A DNA stretch of 64,000 nucleotides, from contig CP012817.1 of assembly GCA_001936135.1 (NCBI GenBank), forward strand, positions 2,294,001-2,358,000, in the 5' to 3' direction. Position 1 is the first letter of the stretch, and each line of letters begins with the position of its first letter. Below the pieces are notes generated by a model that searched no databases, was not told where the DNA came from, and saw only the letters and a list, made by a program, of their open reading frames with translations. Source of the stretch: Saccharomycopsis fibuligera x Saccharomycopsis cf. fibuligera. Lineage: Eukaryota; Ascomycota; Saccharomycetes; Ascoideales; Saccharomycopsidaceae. Positions 22,817 through 34,209 of this stretch are shown here, in pieces. The translations under genes were made by a program, and so were the position numbers.

Positions 22817-23799
22817 TATTATTCCTTTTACAACCGGACTGTAGAGAAAAAGATTGTGAGCACATGAATTTGAATCTCTTTCTGCAAGATTACGTTACTA
22901 TCTGCTTGTATCACCTGAAACTTTTATATCTCGTTCATGCAGAAATTCAACATTGTTGACATGGGAATCTCACTAAATAATCAAGATAAAAAAATAACAT
23001 GTGGACACTAAAAAGCAAAGCATTTTTAATAATTCAAAGTGTTTTGCTATTATGATAAAAAAAAAACAATTTGTCAAGCTTGCTATGACAAGAAAAGTAA
23101 AGAACTTTTTTTTTTGAATGCTTCTACTTAGGTACTGTAACTTATTAACGAATGCAATGTGCAATTTTCCAAAATTAGTTTTATTTTTCCAAAACTCAGT
23201 AGCTCCTAGAGATTGCTTGTTTCTCTTGTTTTGCCTAAATATTTGGCTCAAATCTATTTTACTTTGGTAAAATTTCCGTAAAACTTAAATACGTCAAGCG
23301 CACCGCTAACAAAGTGTTGACAGAAATACTCAAAGAAGGTACTCTTGATAGGGTATAAAAATTTTTCCAGTTATTACCTGTCAGAACAATTCTGCTGGCC
23401 GCGGGCAACACTAAGCGTTCTTTATATTCGCTGTTCAGTTGGCTGGTGAATTTCCAGGTATTTGAATTTGTTTTCAGCTTTTAGGTGTTTGGCAAGGATT
23501 TACTGTTAGCAACAATGTCTGGTTTTATTACATCCATAGACAAAGAGACCAGACAGTGAACAAAATAGATACAGCGCAAAACATTATGAATGTGTGTGCA
23601 TAATGAGTTCAAGTTCAAAAGTTGCTTGGGAATACCGGTGTTGACGATATACCGTATGCAAAGAAAAAAAGTTAGTGATCGTTAGAATGCAAACGGTGTG
23701 TTCTTTTGCATTATATGGGACGCTGTCATAAAAAAGTAGTCAATAAGCATCACGAATATACTCGTACGTCATATACACATAAACAGATAACCAAATAAC

Positions 23800-23850
23800 C
23801 AAACAAACAAAGAAACAAACAAACAAACAAACAAACAAACAAACAAACAA
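23800..23850. repeat. (CAAA)n tetranucleotide repeat
   Basis: About a dozen AAAC/CAAA units ending in GCAA variants. It lies in non-coding DNA. Confidence 0.85.
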
Positions 23851-24176
23851 GCAAGCAAGTAAGCAAAACCAAAATCGTGGATCCGGACGTCGGCACAACT
23901 TAAGTCTTTGCCCGAGTGGTGGCGAGAGAATGATAAAGGAAGAGGCAAAGTCGGCAAAATTGGCAAAGTTTGCGCACCACATTATGTGCGCATTTAGCAA
24001 AGTTGCAAAAATGGAAGGAAAAAGAAGAGGAAGGAAAAAAGAAAAATACAAAGCAAAGTTTCCCTGCAGTATGAAAGCCTGTTTCGTTTACCATACATCG
24101 ACTTGCCGATGACAAGTAGACATGTCATGAAGTCATGAAGGTCTACAAAATCAGTATGGATATGATGTAAACATGT

Positions 24177-24538
24177 TTATGAGTTAACGGACTTGGACAA
24201 ATAAAGCAGTTGTGTTTTTGAGATTGCTTTGTACAGTATACCGTAATCTTGCAGATCGGACAGATAATTAGTGAATTGAGTGATTGACAATTGTAGTTCT
24301 TTGAAAGTTTGCTTTATTGTTTGGCAATAAGAAGCACAAATGTCCAACTGTCGTCTGATTGACTCCTGTGTGGCACTTATCACAGCCACTTTGTGGTGCG
24401 TTATTTTCAATCAGTTAGTAAGAACACCGCTCATTAATTTATTCGCTGGAATAGCCGCAGACTTCTTGATGTCAAAAGTCTAAGATGAGCAGCATTAGGT
24501 TGCTGTGCTAATTGCCTTTCCAACAAACCGTAAGACAT
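24177..24538 (-). CDS. Probable small spliced gene of unknown function
   Basis: On the minus strand a perfect TACTAAC (24414-24420) is followed by CACCACAAAG and a clean frame from 24388 to a stop at 24177. The only in-phase start found upstream is ATG TCT TAC G (24529-24538) before GTTTGT, a one-base variant of the usual GTATGT. The model (24529-24538 joined to 24177-24388) gives 73 residues starting MSYVAVISATQESI. The protein is helical, with regularly spaced L/I residues (NYLSDLQDYGILYKAISK), and several leucines are CTG. The size recalls small coiled-coil subunits of larger complexes, but I do not recognise the family. The branch site is the main evidence; the 5' splice site is uncertain. 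Confidence 0.5.
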
Positions 24539-26212
24539 AATGACGCTGAGCGTATTTCCATAGCCTTATCACGGTCATCTTTTTCACCGCAGAATTGAAA
24601 CGACGATGAGGATGTGGGACGCATTTTCGGCAACCATTTCCCGAAGCATACTATAGATGCGGTCCTACAAACGATTGTGACTTGTGCTGCCGCAAAAGGT
24701 CAAAATGCGAAACGTTAAATGTAAAGTGGGAAACGAAAACCGTGATGGTACGCACCATATACATAGAACCTACATGCTGCCAGGAACACCGTCAAGAACC
24801 CCAGAAAGCCTGGCCGGGAACTCATTTCAATGACGTTGTGCCTGCTTTTGATCTTATCCGAGCACTCAATTTCGCTCAGCGCAGTTCCTCTCGAATACTT
24901 TGGCGCGCATCCCCGACGATGATGAACGGTGGCAAATAGCAAAACGGAGGGCCAGCAATCAAGCAAACACCAGCGGTAGTCCACTGTTGCAATTGCAACG
25001 TAACTACGAAAAACCATTCGTTTGCGGTGCTCTGGATTGGGACCGAGATGGCCATGTCTATGCTTTGTGACCAGAACAAGCAACAAAACGTCCCTTTGGT
25101 AGTTGCCAAAGGGGCGGAATGGGAATGGGAACCGGAATAAAAATGGGAATGGAAGCGGGCCACAAAAAGAAACGACGACCGATCAAGTGTTGGGATGTGG
25201 ATCTCTTTGCTTTTTTTTTCTTCTTTTTTGCAACTGTTCCCGTAGTCTACGTGTCCTTGCAATGTGTTTGTCCATGTCTTTTGGCATTGTTTCGCGAATG
25301 CCAAAAGAAAGTTCTTCAGACTAAAAAAGCAAAGTTGAGTTTGGTAATAAACGGCCGTGCAAACCTTGGGACAGTGCGTGAATGCTGCAGCATGAGAACA
25401 GCGGGAGTTGTGTATACAGCTGTGTGCACTGCGGGTGGGGGAGCCTCGATAGGATTCCCCGTTGAGGGTAGGAAAAGTAACGCTATCAGGAAACTGGAAC
25501 TGCCCGATGAAAAACTTCCTTGATGCTAGCGGAAAGTCTAATCTACGGTGTACAATAAAAGCTAGAAAGTATAGTGGACGAGTAAACGAGTCCCCAGCGC
25601 CTGCTCACGGGACGGTGTACAGAAGTCGCAACTCGGAGGCAGGCAGAGTCGATAACGCTGACAGTATTGCGACGATCCCGTAAGTGACACAAGCCCAATA
25701 TTAAGGATGGATGGCAGCTAGGTCTTGCAGCGTTGCTATAGCAAATAATTAAATAGAAGTCTTAGTGGGGCAGTTGGCTAGTTAGCTGGGGCGCTAGCGG
25801 GGCAGACGCTGCTATGCCGCAATTAAGCGCACTCGAGAGAGCCGCAACAGAGGGAAAATGTGGGTGCCCAGTAGCCCCATTTGTAGGGATCACAATGGCA
25901 CTCCGAGAGAACGAGTACTCGAGTAGTCTGATCGATAGGCTTAATAGTCTGATTGATCATTTCAGAACTGGGTATGTGCTGTCACCGTCGCATTTTGGAT
26001 CTTCTGCCGACGAAGCTTTACCTGGCAGCGCCCGGCAGCCTACTAGGGTGTGCACAAACACAAAAAGAAAGGTAAAACCCTGAGAAGCATGTGAAATGTA
26101 TACGTATACGATCCGCCACCGCCAGACCAGACAATCAAGTTTTCTAGTATCGCCGCAAGGCTACATGTACATGAGGCTGGTGAGAAAAGTGAGGTGACCT
26201 CCCCGGGGGATC

Positions 26213-26213
<1 letters not shown>

Positions 26214-26243
<30 letters not shown>
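26214..26243. repeat. (CTG)10 trinucleotide repeat
   Basis: Ten uninterrupted CTG units followed by TTCAAG and three more, outside any credible coding region. Confidence 0.85.
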
Positions 26244-26245
<2 letters not shown>

Positions 26246-26660
26246 CAAGCTGCTGCTGACCAATAGCAGCTCCAGCGGAGCCCCCTGACTAAGCAACAGC
26301 GCCGGTAGTGCTGCTGCACTGGGACGTAGATTTTCCGAAGGGAAAAACAGCGAAATCCTCTTCAACCGAAACTGTATTTGCCCTTTTGCTGCACCCAGCA
26401 TCAACCCTCCTCCTTCAACAAAGCGACAGAAAAGCTTATTTCTGGTGCGGAAAAAAAACCTTTGGAAAATGGTCGTAAATAAATCAGATCCTCAGGCAAA
26501 TGCCTACCTTTGTCGGTATTGTTGCGCACCTCGTGCGTCCCGAAAGCCTGTGGGGTGTCGATGCCGGCCATAATAGCAGCAGCCATTGCTCGCGACACCA
26601 GTAGCTGTAATTATCTGGCCGCGCTAAGCGCTATTGACGGTAGCATAGCTAACTATTATC

Positions 26661-26668
26661 TCACGTGA
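26661..26668. promoter_or_regulatory. Palindromic E-box TCACGTGA
   Basis: A perfect eight-base palindrome matching the Cbf1-type bHLH site. It lies just upstream of the ATG-free leader of SOK1, so it is a plausible promoter element. CACGTG also occurs at 11350, 38610 and 59422. Confidence 0.35.
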
Positions 26669-26989
26669 CTGAGCGCCGTGCGCACATGACCACAATCCCA
26701 ACTTAGCTGCATCCAGACGCCGGAGTCTGTTTTGTCTCACTGAAGCCTGCGGTTATGGGCATGTAGCTGCAGGAGCACACATCACCTTTTGGCTTCCTCC
26801 GTTTCTTTTTCGGCTGCGGGCCGACACATTTCTTTTTTGCAGTGCGCCAATAGAGAAACTTTTTCTGAGAGAAGAAGAGAAAAAGAAAAAGAAACAAAAA
26901 AAAAAAAAAGCAGAGAGAAGACGAGTGGGATCGTTTAAGATCTGGTGAAATATAACAACAGGTCTCGTCTGCTTACTTTTTTTTTTATG

Positions 26990-27796
26990 CCAGTTTCCTT
27001 CTCCTTCTGCCCTCCTGAGATTTGTTCCTGTTCGCTTTGGCTCAAGTCCACTATCATAACATATATCATAATATTTTTTTCTCAGTTCCCATTAAGTAAG
27101 CGTTCTCGTTCCCTTCATTGCACCCAGCGTTTGCTCCACATTGTCTATTTTAGACCCACACATTGGATATTTTTTCCCTTTGCCGTCGCACATTTCAGTT
27201 ATATTTAGCCGGAATTCCTGACTCACCCGCTACTACTGATCCCCATTTGCATTCCGCCCAAGTGCACTTCTCTTTTTCTCTATTCCCACTCCCTCCCTCA
27301 AGGTGATTGCTAATTCAAACGATACTGTTCACTCAAAATACAAGCGCTTCCTTCACCAGGAGAGTTTATCCTCAGCACTATAGTCAGCAGAAAAAGAGCA
27401 GAAATAGTATCCGCAAAAGAAACTAGAAAAAGAAAAGACTGCAAAAGCGAAAAAGAAAAAAAAAGAAAGAAAAACAAACAAACACATATATCACTTCACA
27501 TTCGCCCCTAATTTAGGACTCTTCCCACATCAACATCCTAAGCAGCACATACAAACATTACTACCAACACAGTAACCTTTGTTTGATAGTATCTCATTAT
27601 ATTCAAAACTCACAACCTCATTTCTGCTATCTTTGATTTTTTGTTAGAAAAAGCTAGTCAAAAGCAGAAGCATTAATTTCATTGTTGACTTGTCCCCATT
27701 CCGATCGATAACCAAAGATTTTAAGGAGCTCTGATTGCAATATTTTCGAAATTAACGACAACAGCAAAACAACATTACTACAATATCACCGTACCC
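26990..27796 (+). promoter_or_regulatory. 807-bp ATG-free leader region of SOK1
   Basis: There is no ATG on the plus strand between 26990 and the SOK1 start. The region is C/T-rich at first and A/C-rich towards the start codon, as in long yeast 5' UTRs. Confidence 0.5.
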
Positions 27797-30316
27797 ATGA
27801 TGAACTCACAGATAAATAAGAATAATGACAACCAGGACCAGATGATGTCTGAAGATCAGTTCAGACCGGTGTTTTTCGATTCAAGTAAAAGAACCTGCCA
27901 GTCAAATTCAGACCTGAATAAAAGAGCTAGATTAGACGTGCCAACTGTCCCTTCGCCCCCAGCATCAACTGCTGCTTCTCCAAACGACCCAGCTTCTGCT
28001 TCATCATCTTCTACTCCTTCGCAAAATGAAGTATCAAGTCATAAACAAGAATCTTGCGCCGCTGATCAAGACAAAAACTTGGCTCTCAAAGAAAGCAGTA
28101 ACAGTAGTAGCACAACTGTGGCTACTCCCTCCAGTATCACAGTCTCTTCCAAAGCTCATGATATTACCGTTAATGCCAAAACTATAACAAATACTACCGC
28201 TGCTACTACCGCCACCGCCACTATCACCACCGCTGCACCAATCGCAAATCACACTCACGGCAAAATCACCAAACAGAGCACTAGAAATTTTGTGAGGGAC
28301 TCATCCTTAAGATTTAACGGCTTAACCTGCCACGGCAGACGCGGTCGTTCCAAATCATTACCAAACTTACCTTTTACTCATCATCGTCGCTCGAGATCCC
28401 AGCCGTCAGCTGCAGCTGCTTTGGAAATGAGAGTTTACCAAGCTGCTGCTAATACTGTCGCTAGCCGAATGCAAAGACAAACTAAAACCGGAGGTCAACT
28501 TCGTACCACTACTGCTATCACTGCAACTTCTAGCACAGCTACCATCAACAATAGCAGTAGCACCAGCAGTAGCAGTTCCTCTTCTTTAAAACGTTCTCAT
28601 CGTCACTATCGTTCTCACAACAATCTCAGCTTCAACGGTACTGATACCAGTGTGGCACAACTACCACCAGTCAATACCCAAAGTTTGAGAGAAATCGATT
28701 TGACAGAAATATTAAAGAATCCGCAACTTAGACATGATATTTTATTTGACCCACAACTACAGTTCCGTCCAAATTTGGATGGCGAAAGAGGTAGAAGAAA
28801 GAAGCAAGTGGTAGATAAATATTGGGCCGAAGTCGAAGAAGAATGCAAAGAATGCATGCAGCTATCAAGCAAACTCAATGGCAACGTCAACAACAATGTC
28901 TCCACAACTGGCTCTTCTCTTGTAACTAGCTTGAGCAAGTTCCATTTGAAGTATTCCAAGTTGCCTAGACTTTTTAGTACTTTGAGAGATATCCTCATCA
29001 CCTTGTTGCCATCTAAAGATAGAGCTGCAGTGTATGATGTGATGGACGTAGACCTTTTAGTACAACAACTCAGAAAAGGGGTGGTTGATTTTGTTTCATT
29101 GGCAAAGTGGTTGGCCAATGTTTTTAAGTCGCACTGTGCTCCAATGAGAGATGCTTGGGTCGATGAGATGACGGAAAAGTTTGTTGAAGCTGATAAAGAA
29201 TGTTCGATCAAAAAATTGATTGAAGGGTTAAGAATGATTTTTAGTATTTTGGAAGCAATGAAACTCGATGTGGCCAATCACCAAATCAGAGTCTTGAGAC
29301 CAGCATTAGTCGAAACCGCTGTGGATTTTGAAAGAGATTATTTTACTCAAATGATTGCCAGACGTAACATGTCCATCAAAGATTCTTTATTGTGGTTTTG
29401 CGGTTCGGTTCAAACACACTTTGATAAGGAAATGGGTACTATTGCCCAAGAAGATTTTATTAATACTCCAAATTGCTTGAGAAACATCTCTATCAATGCT
29501 ATTGTCAAACTTTTATCTTGTCGTGAAATGGTTTCTGAATTTCCCTCATCTTTGTCATTTGACCATCTGAGATTGATTTTGCTTCGAGCTGACGTTAGAC
29601 AGTTAGTTTGTTTGCAAATTTGTCTTTACTTGTATAAGCAGCTTGTGGCTACTTACAACAAAGATGCTGTCAAGAAATCCAGATTATTAACCAAAGGATG
29701 TCTTAATGATGTTAAGAGAGAAATTCTTGCCGTGATAACTGATGAAAATGGTAATGTCAAATGGACAAGAAACATTCCATCTATCGCTGTACAGTTAGCT
29801 AAAAGAGCTACAATGGACTTGTCTGCTTCCTCGCTGAGCAACAATCTTGCTACCCCACCAGAGTCTATCGTCAATTTTGCTCATTCATGGCTCTTGAAAC
29901 AAACACAACCAAGAAGCGATGTTTACGGTCTAATGGAAGAGCGTATCTTTAACCAGTTGATTACTCAAGTGATGTTTTTGCTTGATAACAGCAACAGCAA
30001 AAATAGCGGCGCTTCAATCCAGTCTACGCAAATTCCAAAAGCTGTAACTGGTAACAGTTTATCAGCTAGTTCCCCAACATCTGCTTTGGCTAATGCTAAT
30101 AGCAGTGGACCAAGTACTCCAATTTCTGGGAGTGGTGCTGTTCCAGTGACTCCAACGTCTTCTAGCTTTGCTAAAAATAACGCCATTAATAACGGTCAAT
30201 TAGCTGAAGAAATCTCTTCATTGGCTGGTAGATTGTCAGTTTTAGCTAATTTCCACTGGTCAGTGTTTGGTACTCATTACACTGAAGCAGTAAAGAACTT
30301 GGAATTGGATGACTGA
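27797..30316 (+). CDS. SOK1: Sok1-like protein with Tcp11 domain
   Basis: The 839-residue protein belongs to the Tcp11 family; its yeast member Sok1 suppresses loss of cAMP-dependent protein kinase when overexpressed. The first 290 residues are S/T/A-rich and disordered, with a basic segment RRGRSKSLPNLPF and HHRRSRSQP (about 184-205) that resembles PKA-type sites. The helical Tcp11 region runs from about 298 (REIDLTEIL, then the block ILFDPQLQFRPN) to the end, interrupted by an S/N/T-rich insert near 735-795, and closes with RLSVLANFHWSVFGTHYTEAV. Two ATGs (27797, 27800) start the frame; the first is used here. The product is intronless and of about the expected length. Confidence 0.9.
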   Translation: MMNSQINKNNDNQDQMMSEDQFRPVFFDSSKRTCQSNSDLNKRARLDVPTVPSPPASTAASPNDPASASSSSTPSQNEVSSHKQESCAADQDKNLALKESSNSSSTTVATPSSITVSSKAHDITVNAKTITNTTAATTATATITTAAPIANHTHGKITKQSTRNFVRDSSLRFNGLTCHGRRGRSKSLPNLPFTHHRRSRSQPSAAAALEMRVYQAAANTVASRMQRQTKTGGQLRTTTAITATSSTATINNSSSTSSSSSSSLKRSHRHYRSHNNLSFNGTDTSVAQLPPVNTQSLREIDLTEILKNPQLRHDILFDPQLQFRPNLDGERGRRKKQVVDKYWAEVEEECKECMQLSSKLNGNVNNNVSTTGSSLVTSLSKFHLKYSKLPRLFSTLRDILITLLPSKDRAAVYDVMDVDLLVQQLRKGVVDFVSLAKWLANVFKSHCAPMRDAWVDEMTEKFVEADKECSIKKLIEGLRMIFSILEAMKLDVANHQIRVLRPALVETAVDFERDYFTQMIARRNMSIKDSLLWFCGSVQTHFDKEMGTIAQEDFINTPNCLRNISINAIVKLLSCREMVSEFPSSLSFDHLRLILLRADVRQLVCLQICLYLYKQLVATYNKDAVKKSRLLTKGCLNDVKREILAVITDENGNVKWTRNIPSIAVQLAKRATMDLSASSLSNNLATPPESIVNFAHSWLLKQTQPRSDVYGLMEERIFNQLITQVMFLLDNSNSKNSGASIQSTQIPKAVTGNSLSASSPTSALANANSSGPSTPISGSGAVPVTPTSSSFAKNNAINNGQLAEEISSLAGRLSVLANFHWSVFGTHYTEAVKNLELDD

Positions 30317-31901
30317 TTGATTTCGCTATACATGTTCCTGCAGTGAACATGCAAGCGTCTTTAGACAAGAAATTAAACCTGATTGCTTTTCATATTCCAA
30401 AAGAGCCTTTTTTTTTTCATAAAATCCCTAGCCATTATTATCTGCAAGTCAATTAGCTCACTAATTATTTCTCCTTTTGGTTTCTTCGTTTCTAATAGCT
30501 TTTCAATTTTTTCAATTCGTTTCATTTTCTAATCATTAATGCTTTTTTTACCTTGTCATTCTTTCCCCATCCTCTCCATCATTGTCCCATAAACACTCAT
30601 CATTTCCGCGATTGTCATGTGGTTTTTTCTTATATTTTACTAATATTTTTGTACACTTTTTGTCCCTTATCTTCTACTTTATTTGCTTTGCTGCTTTATA
30701 TCATTGATAGTCATTGTCATTCATAGTTTTCGTTATTATTATCATGCTTTTTCTATTTTATGTTATCTTTTTTTTTTTTTCTTTTATTATTCATTCAAGT
30801 CTAGTTTTTTTTTTCTTTTTTTTTTACATCTGGTTTACTTTTACTTCTTTGCTTGGAGGTTTTTTTATTTTTTATTTTTTTTTTTTTCAGTTTTACATTC
30901 TTACACATTCTTTCATCCTGAAAATAAATATATCAAAACAAGTATAAAAATATAAAAATAAAAGAGTTTACATCAAATCCCTTTTTTTAATAAAAGCAGC
31001 ATACAGTACATTGGCACCACTTAAAATTCATTAATACAGATATATAATTTTGTGCGATTCTAGCATTTGAACCAAACTTGGACAAGTGCACCAGAAGTAC
31101 TTGCTTGGTTTAAAGTATGAATAAGCTCTACAGGGCTCAGCAACTACATGCTGTTCTATACACACTACTGTATAAGCATCAACCCGTAAACCTGTTAAAC
31201 AATAATGTCTTTCACCACGAAACATTCTGTGCACAGACGACGTTCTTTTTTATTGACCCCTTTGGGTCCGCTGGCTACAGCTATTAGCTAAACTTTCAAC
31301 CTTGAAAATAGTATTAGAGTCCAGACAAACAGTTGCTCATTGCGTTTTGAGTTTTTTTCTATTCCTTGAAAAACTCAAGAATTTTTGAATTGTCTACGGT
31401 TCAGTTTTTTTTTCTGACTCTATTATAGGCTGAATTGGTTCCCATACAAATTATACAGTCATGTAAGGGTATACCATACTTAATCAATTGTCTCATATGA
31501 GGCAAGAAGTGCACTTAGCATTTACCAGACGCTAGTCATATGTGATAACCATGTGATATAAATGAGGGCTAAAAGCATAGTATGAAAATTTCTTTAGTGA
31601 CAGTGAAAAGCAAGCTTTCTTCGGTTGCCTTTAGTAGTCCGGGTGACCGCATTTGCTCAGTTTTTTTCTCTCTCACTCTGCCTGCCAGCCGCCTCTCGCA
31701 GTGAGTGGGTCCGGCGTCCAGCGACAGTGTGCTACTGTGAGCGCCCGCCAGCCAGCTAGTCCCACCCACTGGCAGGAGAGCTCCTGTGGGCGACAGAGAG
31801 AAAAAAATATACAATTTTTATTATATTGAAAATTAAAAAAAAGTTTGAAGTTTCTAAGGATTCGCTTTAACTACGGTGGAAAACCAAAATAATCAACAGC
31901 C
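30317..31901. promoter_or_regulatory. SOK1 3' flank and RPS16 promoter
   Basis: The first 650 bases are T-rich (SOK1 3' UTR). The last 350 bases hold the RPS16 promoter, with a GC-rich block of nested inverted repeats at 31681-31776. No gene is seen. Confidence 0.5.
31681..31776. repeat. Nested inverted repeats upstream of RPS16
   Basis: Outer arms CCTGCCAG (31681) and CTGGCAGG (31769) enclose GTGGGT/ACCCAC and an inner ACAGT-GTGCT-ACTGT hairpin (31724-31738). The block lies 125-220 bp before the RPS16 start in a promoter-like position. Confidence 0.5.
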
Positions 31902-33097
31902 ATGTCTACTCCTAGTGTTCAAGTATGTAACGTTATTGCTATTCGGTAGTGTCGTTATTTGTTATTGGAGGAATGATATACATGCAAACAATATTGAAAT
32001 GAGAATGGAAAAAAGTTTGAAAATATGGGAATGATGAAGATATGAACTATGCAAGCATATTATTATGTTTTGTGGTCACGCTTAAAATTGAAGAGATGAA
32101 AAGACAATGTAATATCGCTCAACCTGTGGATTATAGGCCAATATAGTTGCTCAACAAGTTTTGAGCGTATATCAAACTTCAAACAATGAACAAGATAAAT
32201 TTCAAATCAACGAACAAGATCAAAATTTTCACGTAATCAAAAACATGAGAAAGAAAGAGCATACAAAGGAAGATAGAACCACACTGTTTAGAATCAAGAT
32301 TAAAACCCTGAAGTTGAATCAATGGGTGAAGAACCAAGGAGAAAGAAAATAGCTACTTCGTAATAAAGTAGCGGTAATTTAATGAATCCAGTGATTCAGG
32401 GTTGCAGTGTTCTCAACAGCAGAGAGTTTTACACAGTCTTTAAAAGCTCATAGAAAGCTCAATGATGAGCAGATACGTTATCCGCCAAAGCGTGAAGATT
32501 GTCAAACAAAATATCAAAGGATACATATTTTGAGCATTAGTGCAGCTATTTTGAGCATTTTCCCACAAAGTCTCATGATCTATTCAAAACATCATTCCCT
32601 AGCATTATAGTTCTTTTCTCAAACACGAAACTACCGTAATATCTTCAGCCACTGCTTTTTAATTTTTCATTAATACTAACCTTTTCTAGACTTTTGGTAA
32701 AAAAAAAAGTGCTACTGCCGTTGCTCACGTCAAAGCCGGTAAAGGTCTCATTAAAGTCAATGGTTCTCCAATAACCCTTGTTGAACCAGAAATCTTGCGT
32801 TTCAAGGTTTACGAACCATTACTCGTTGTTGGTTTGGACAAGTTTGCTAACGTTGACATCAGAGTCAGAGTCACTGGTGGTGGTCACGTTTCCCAAGTTT
32901 ACGCCATTAGACAAGCTATTGCTAAAGGTTTGGTTGCTTACCATCAAAAATACGTTGATGAACAATCTAAGAATGAATTGAAGAAAGCCTTCACTGCTTA
33001 CGACAGAACCTTGTTGATTGCTGACTCCAGAAGAATGGAACCAAAGAAATTCGGTGGTAAGGGTGCTCGTGCAAGATTCCAAAAATCTTACCGTTAA
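31902..33097 (+). CDS. RPS16: 40S ribosomal protein S16 (uS9), spliced
   Basis: Exons are 31902-31922 (MSTPSVQ) and 32690-33097; the product has 142 residues, as expected (143 in S. cerevisiae). The intron starts GTATGT and ends TACTAAC-CTTTTCTAG. Exon 2 reads [19 protein letters not shown] and ends [14 protein letters not shown], the universally conserved uS9 tail that reaches the decoding centre with its terminal arginine. Codon use is strongly biased (TTG, AGA, GGT), as for a highly expressed gene. It converges on RPP1. Confidence 0.97.
31923..32689 (+). other. RPS16 intron, 767 nt
   Basis: GTATGT at the start, TACTAAC 17-10 bases before the end, AG at 32688-32689. It was searched by eye for C/D snoRNA boxes: one ATGATGA occurs at about 32033 but no box D lies at a suitable distance. 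The 63-codon frame at 32161-32352 is not ATG-supported by any family. Confidence 0.9.
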
Positions 33098-34209
33098 ATT
33101 ATCTTTATCGGGAAAAATTTTGGGTGTATATTGCTGTGTTTTTTATTTTATTCTCATCAGAAAACATCTATATATATATATTGATGCCATTTTCTCTTTT
33201 ACAATAATAGCAAACTGTTAATTTACATGTTTTTTTGTTACATTTTGTATTTTCTTTTTGCTGTCCTTGAGTTTTGCGAAATGCATTAAATTGGACTACT
33301 ATAACTCACATTCGTAAAGTCGTATCTTATTGTGCGCACACCTGTGGAATTTAAAGAGTGGAGATATTAATCTTGTAGATATATCAAATTAGTTTATTTT
33401 AACTCATGTGACAGGCATACAATAAATGATATTTAAATATAAATGGCACTTTGAGCAATATTATCCCCTTGTATCACGGAGTGCAAAGTAGCATGATGTT
33501 GTATAGACGTCATTCAAATATGCGCAATACTAAGCGATGTTGTACCAAAATGGATCTTTGTTGGTATCATCAATAATGATTCAATGCGATTGTGACTGTA
33601 GTGGTAATGCTGGTTCTTGTTCTTCTTGTTTTGATTTTCACTATACGGAGGTCGCATGTTGAAAATTTATAACAAAAACCAAAAAAAAAATATTCAAGCA
33701 ACATCGACTTACTTTACATTCGTAAAAGTTAAGCCTAATTGGTGTAAGCATGCACGCAAAGGTCTGTTTAACACAAGGAAACAAAAATGAGCACTACTTG
33801 TGGAAAATCATTTGCTATTCTATCTCAATAGGTTTATTAGAAAAAGCAGACATTTTTTAACTAGAAGTCAGAGTCATAATATGCAACTTTTGGTTTTTAT
33901 TTTCTACTGATGATATAAGATAATACTCATTCGACTTTGCATAGTGTTTTCATATGGCAACCTTTAATAGAACAATGCTAAATCACACAATACGAGCATA
34001 TCCGCTGTAGCACGTCACTTATTACATTTCAATTTTTAATTGTTTTTCTCAATTCTTTTGAGTTTTAACAAGAAATTTTGATTCATTAACTAACTTATAA
34101 ATTCATCATCAATTTTAAATAAAAATTAATAACACTAGTAATAAAACAAAAACCCCATTGTCGTTATTTTGCAATTTTTAATATCACCTAAATTAGAAAC
34201 AAAACTTGC
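33098..34209. other. Convergent spacer between RPS16 and RPP1
   Basis: AT-rich 3' flanks of both ribosomal genes. I see no further gene. Confidence 0.5.

Larger units (their letters stand above)
20225..24176. other. Gene-poor region, 20.2-24.2 kb
   Basis: AT-rich DNA without a convincing gene. It contains A/T tracts (22777-22814), a CAAA repeat (23800-23850) and one unexplained frame at 22511-22786. No tRNA A/B box pair or snRNA signature was found by eye. Confidence 0.4.
24539..26989. other. GC-mixed intergenic region upstream of SOK1
   Basis: No gene is supported. Frames on both strands overlap and have no protein character. The stretch is less AT-rich than its surroundings, with a (CTG)10 repeat at 26214 and an E-box at 26661. 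A short structured RNA cannot be excluded between about 25340 and 25700, but no known RNA family was recognised. Confidence 0.4.

Noticed and set aside
25340-25700. GGAAAGTC and ACAGAAG strings resembling RNase P/MRP conserved boxes
   Set aside because: The rest of the conserved core and its spacing could not be found; short strings only. An Rfam scan would settle it.
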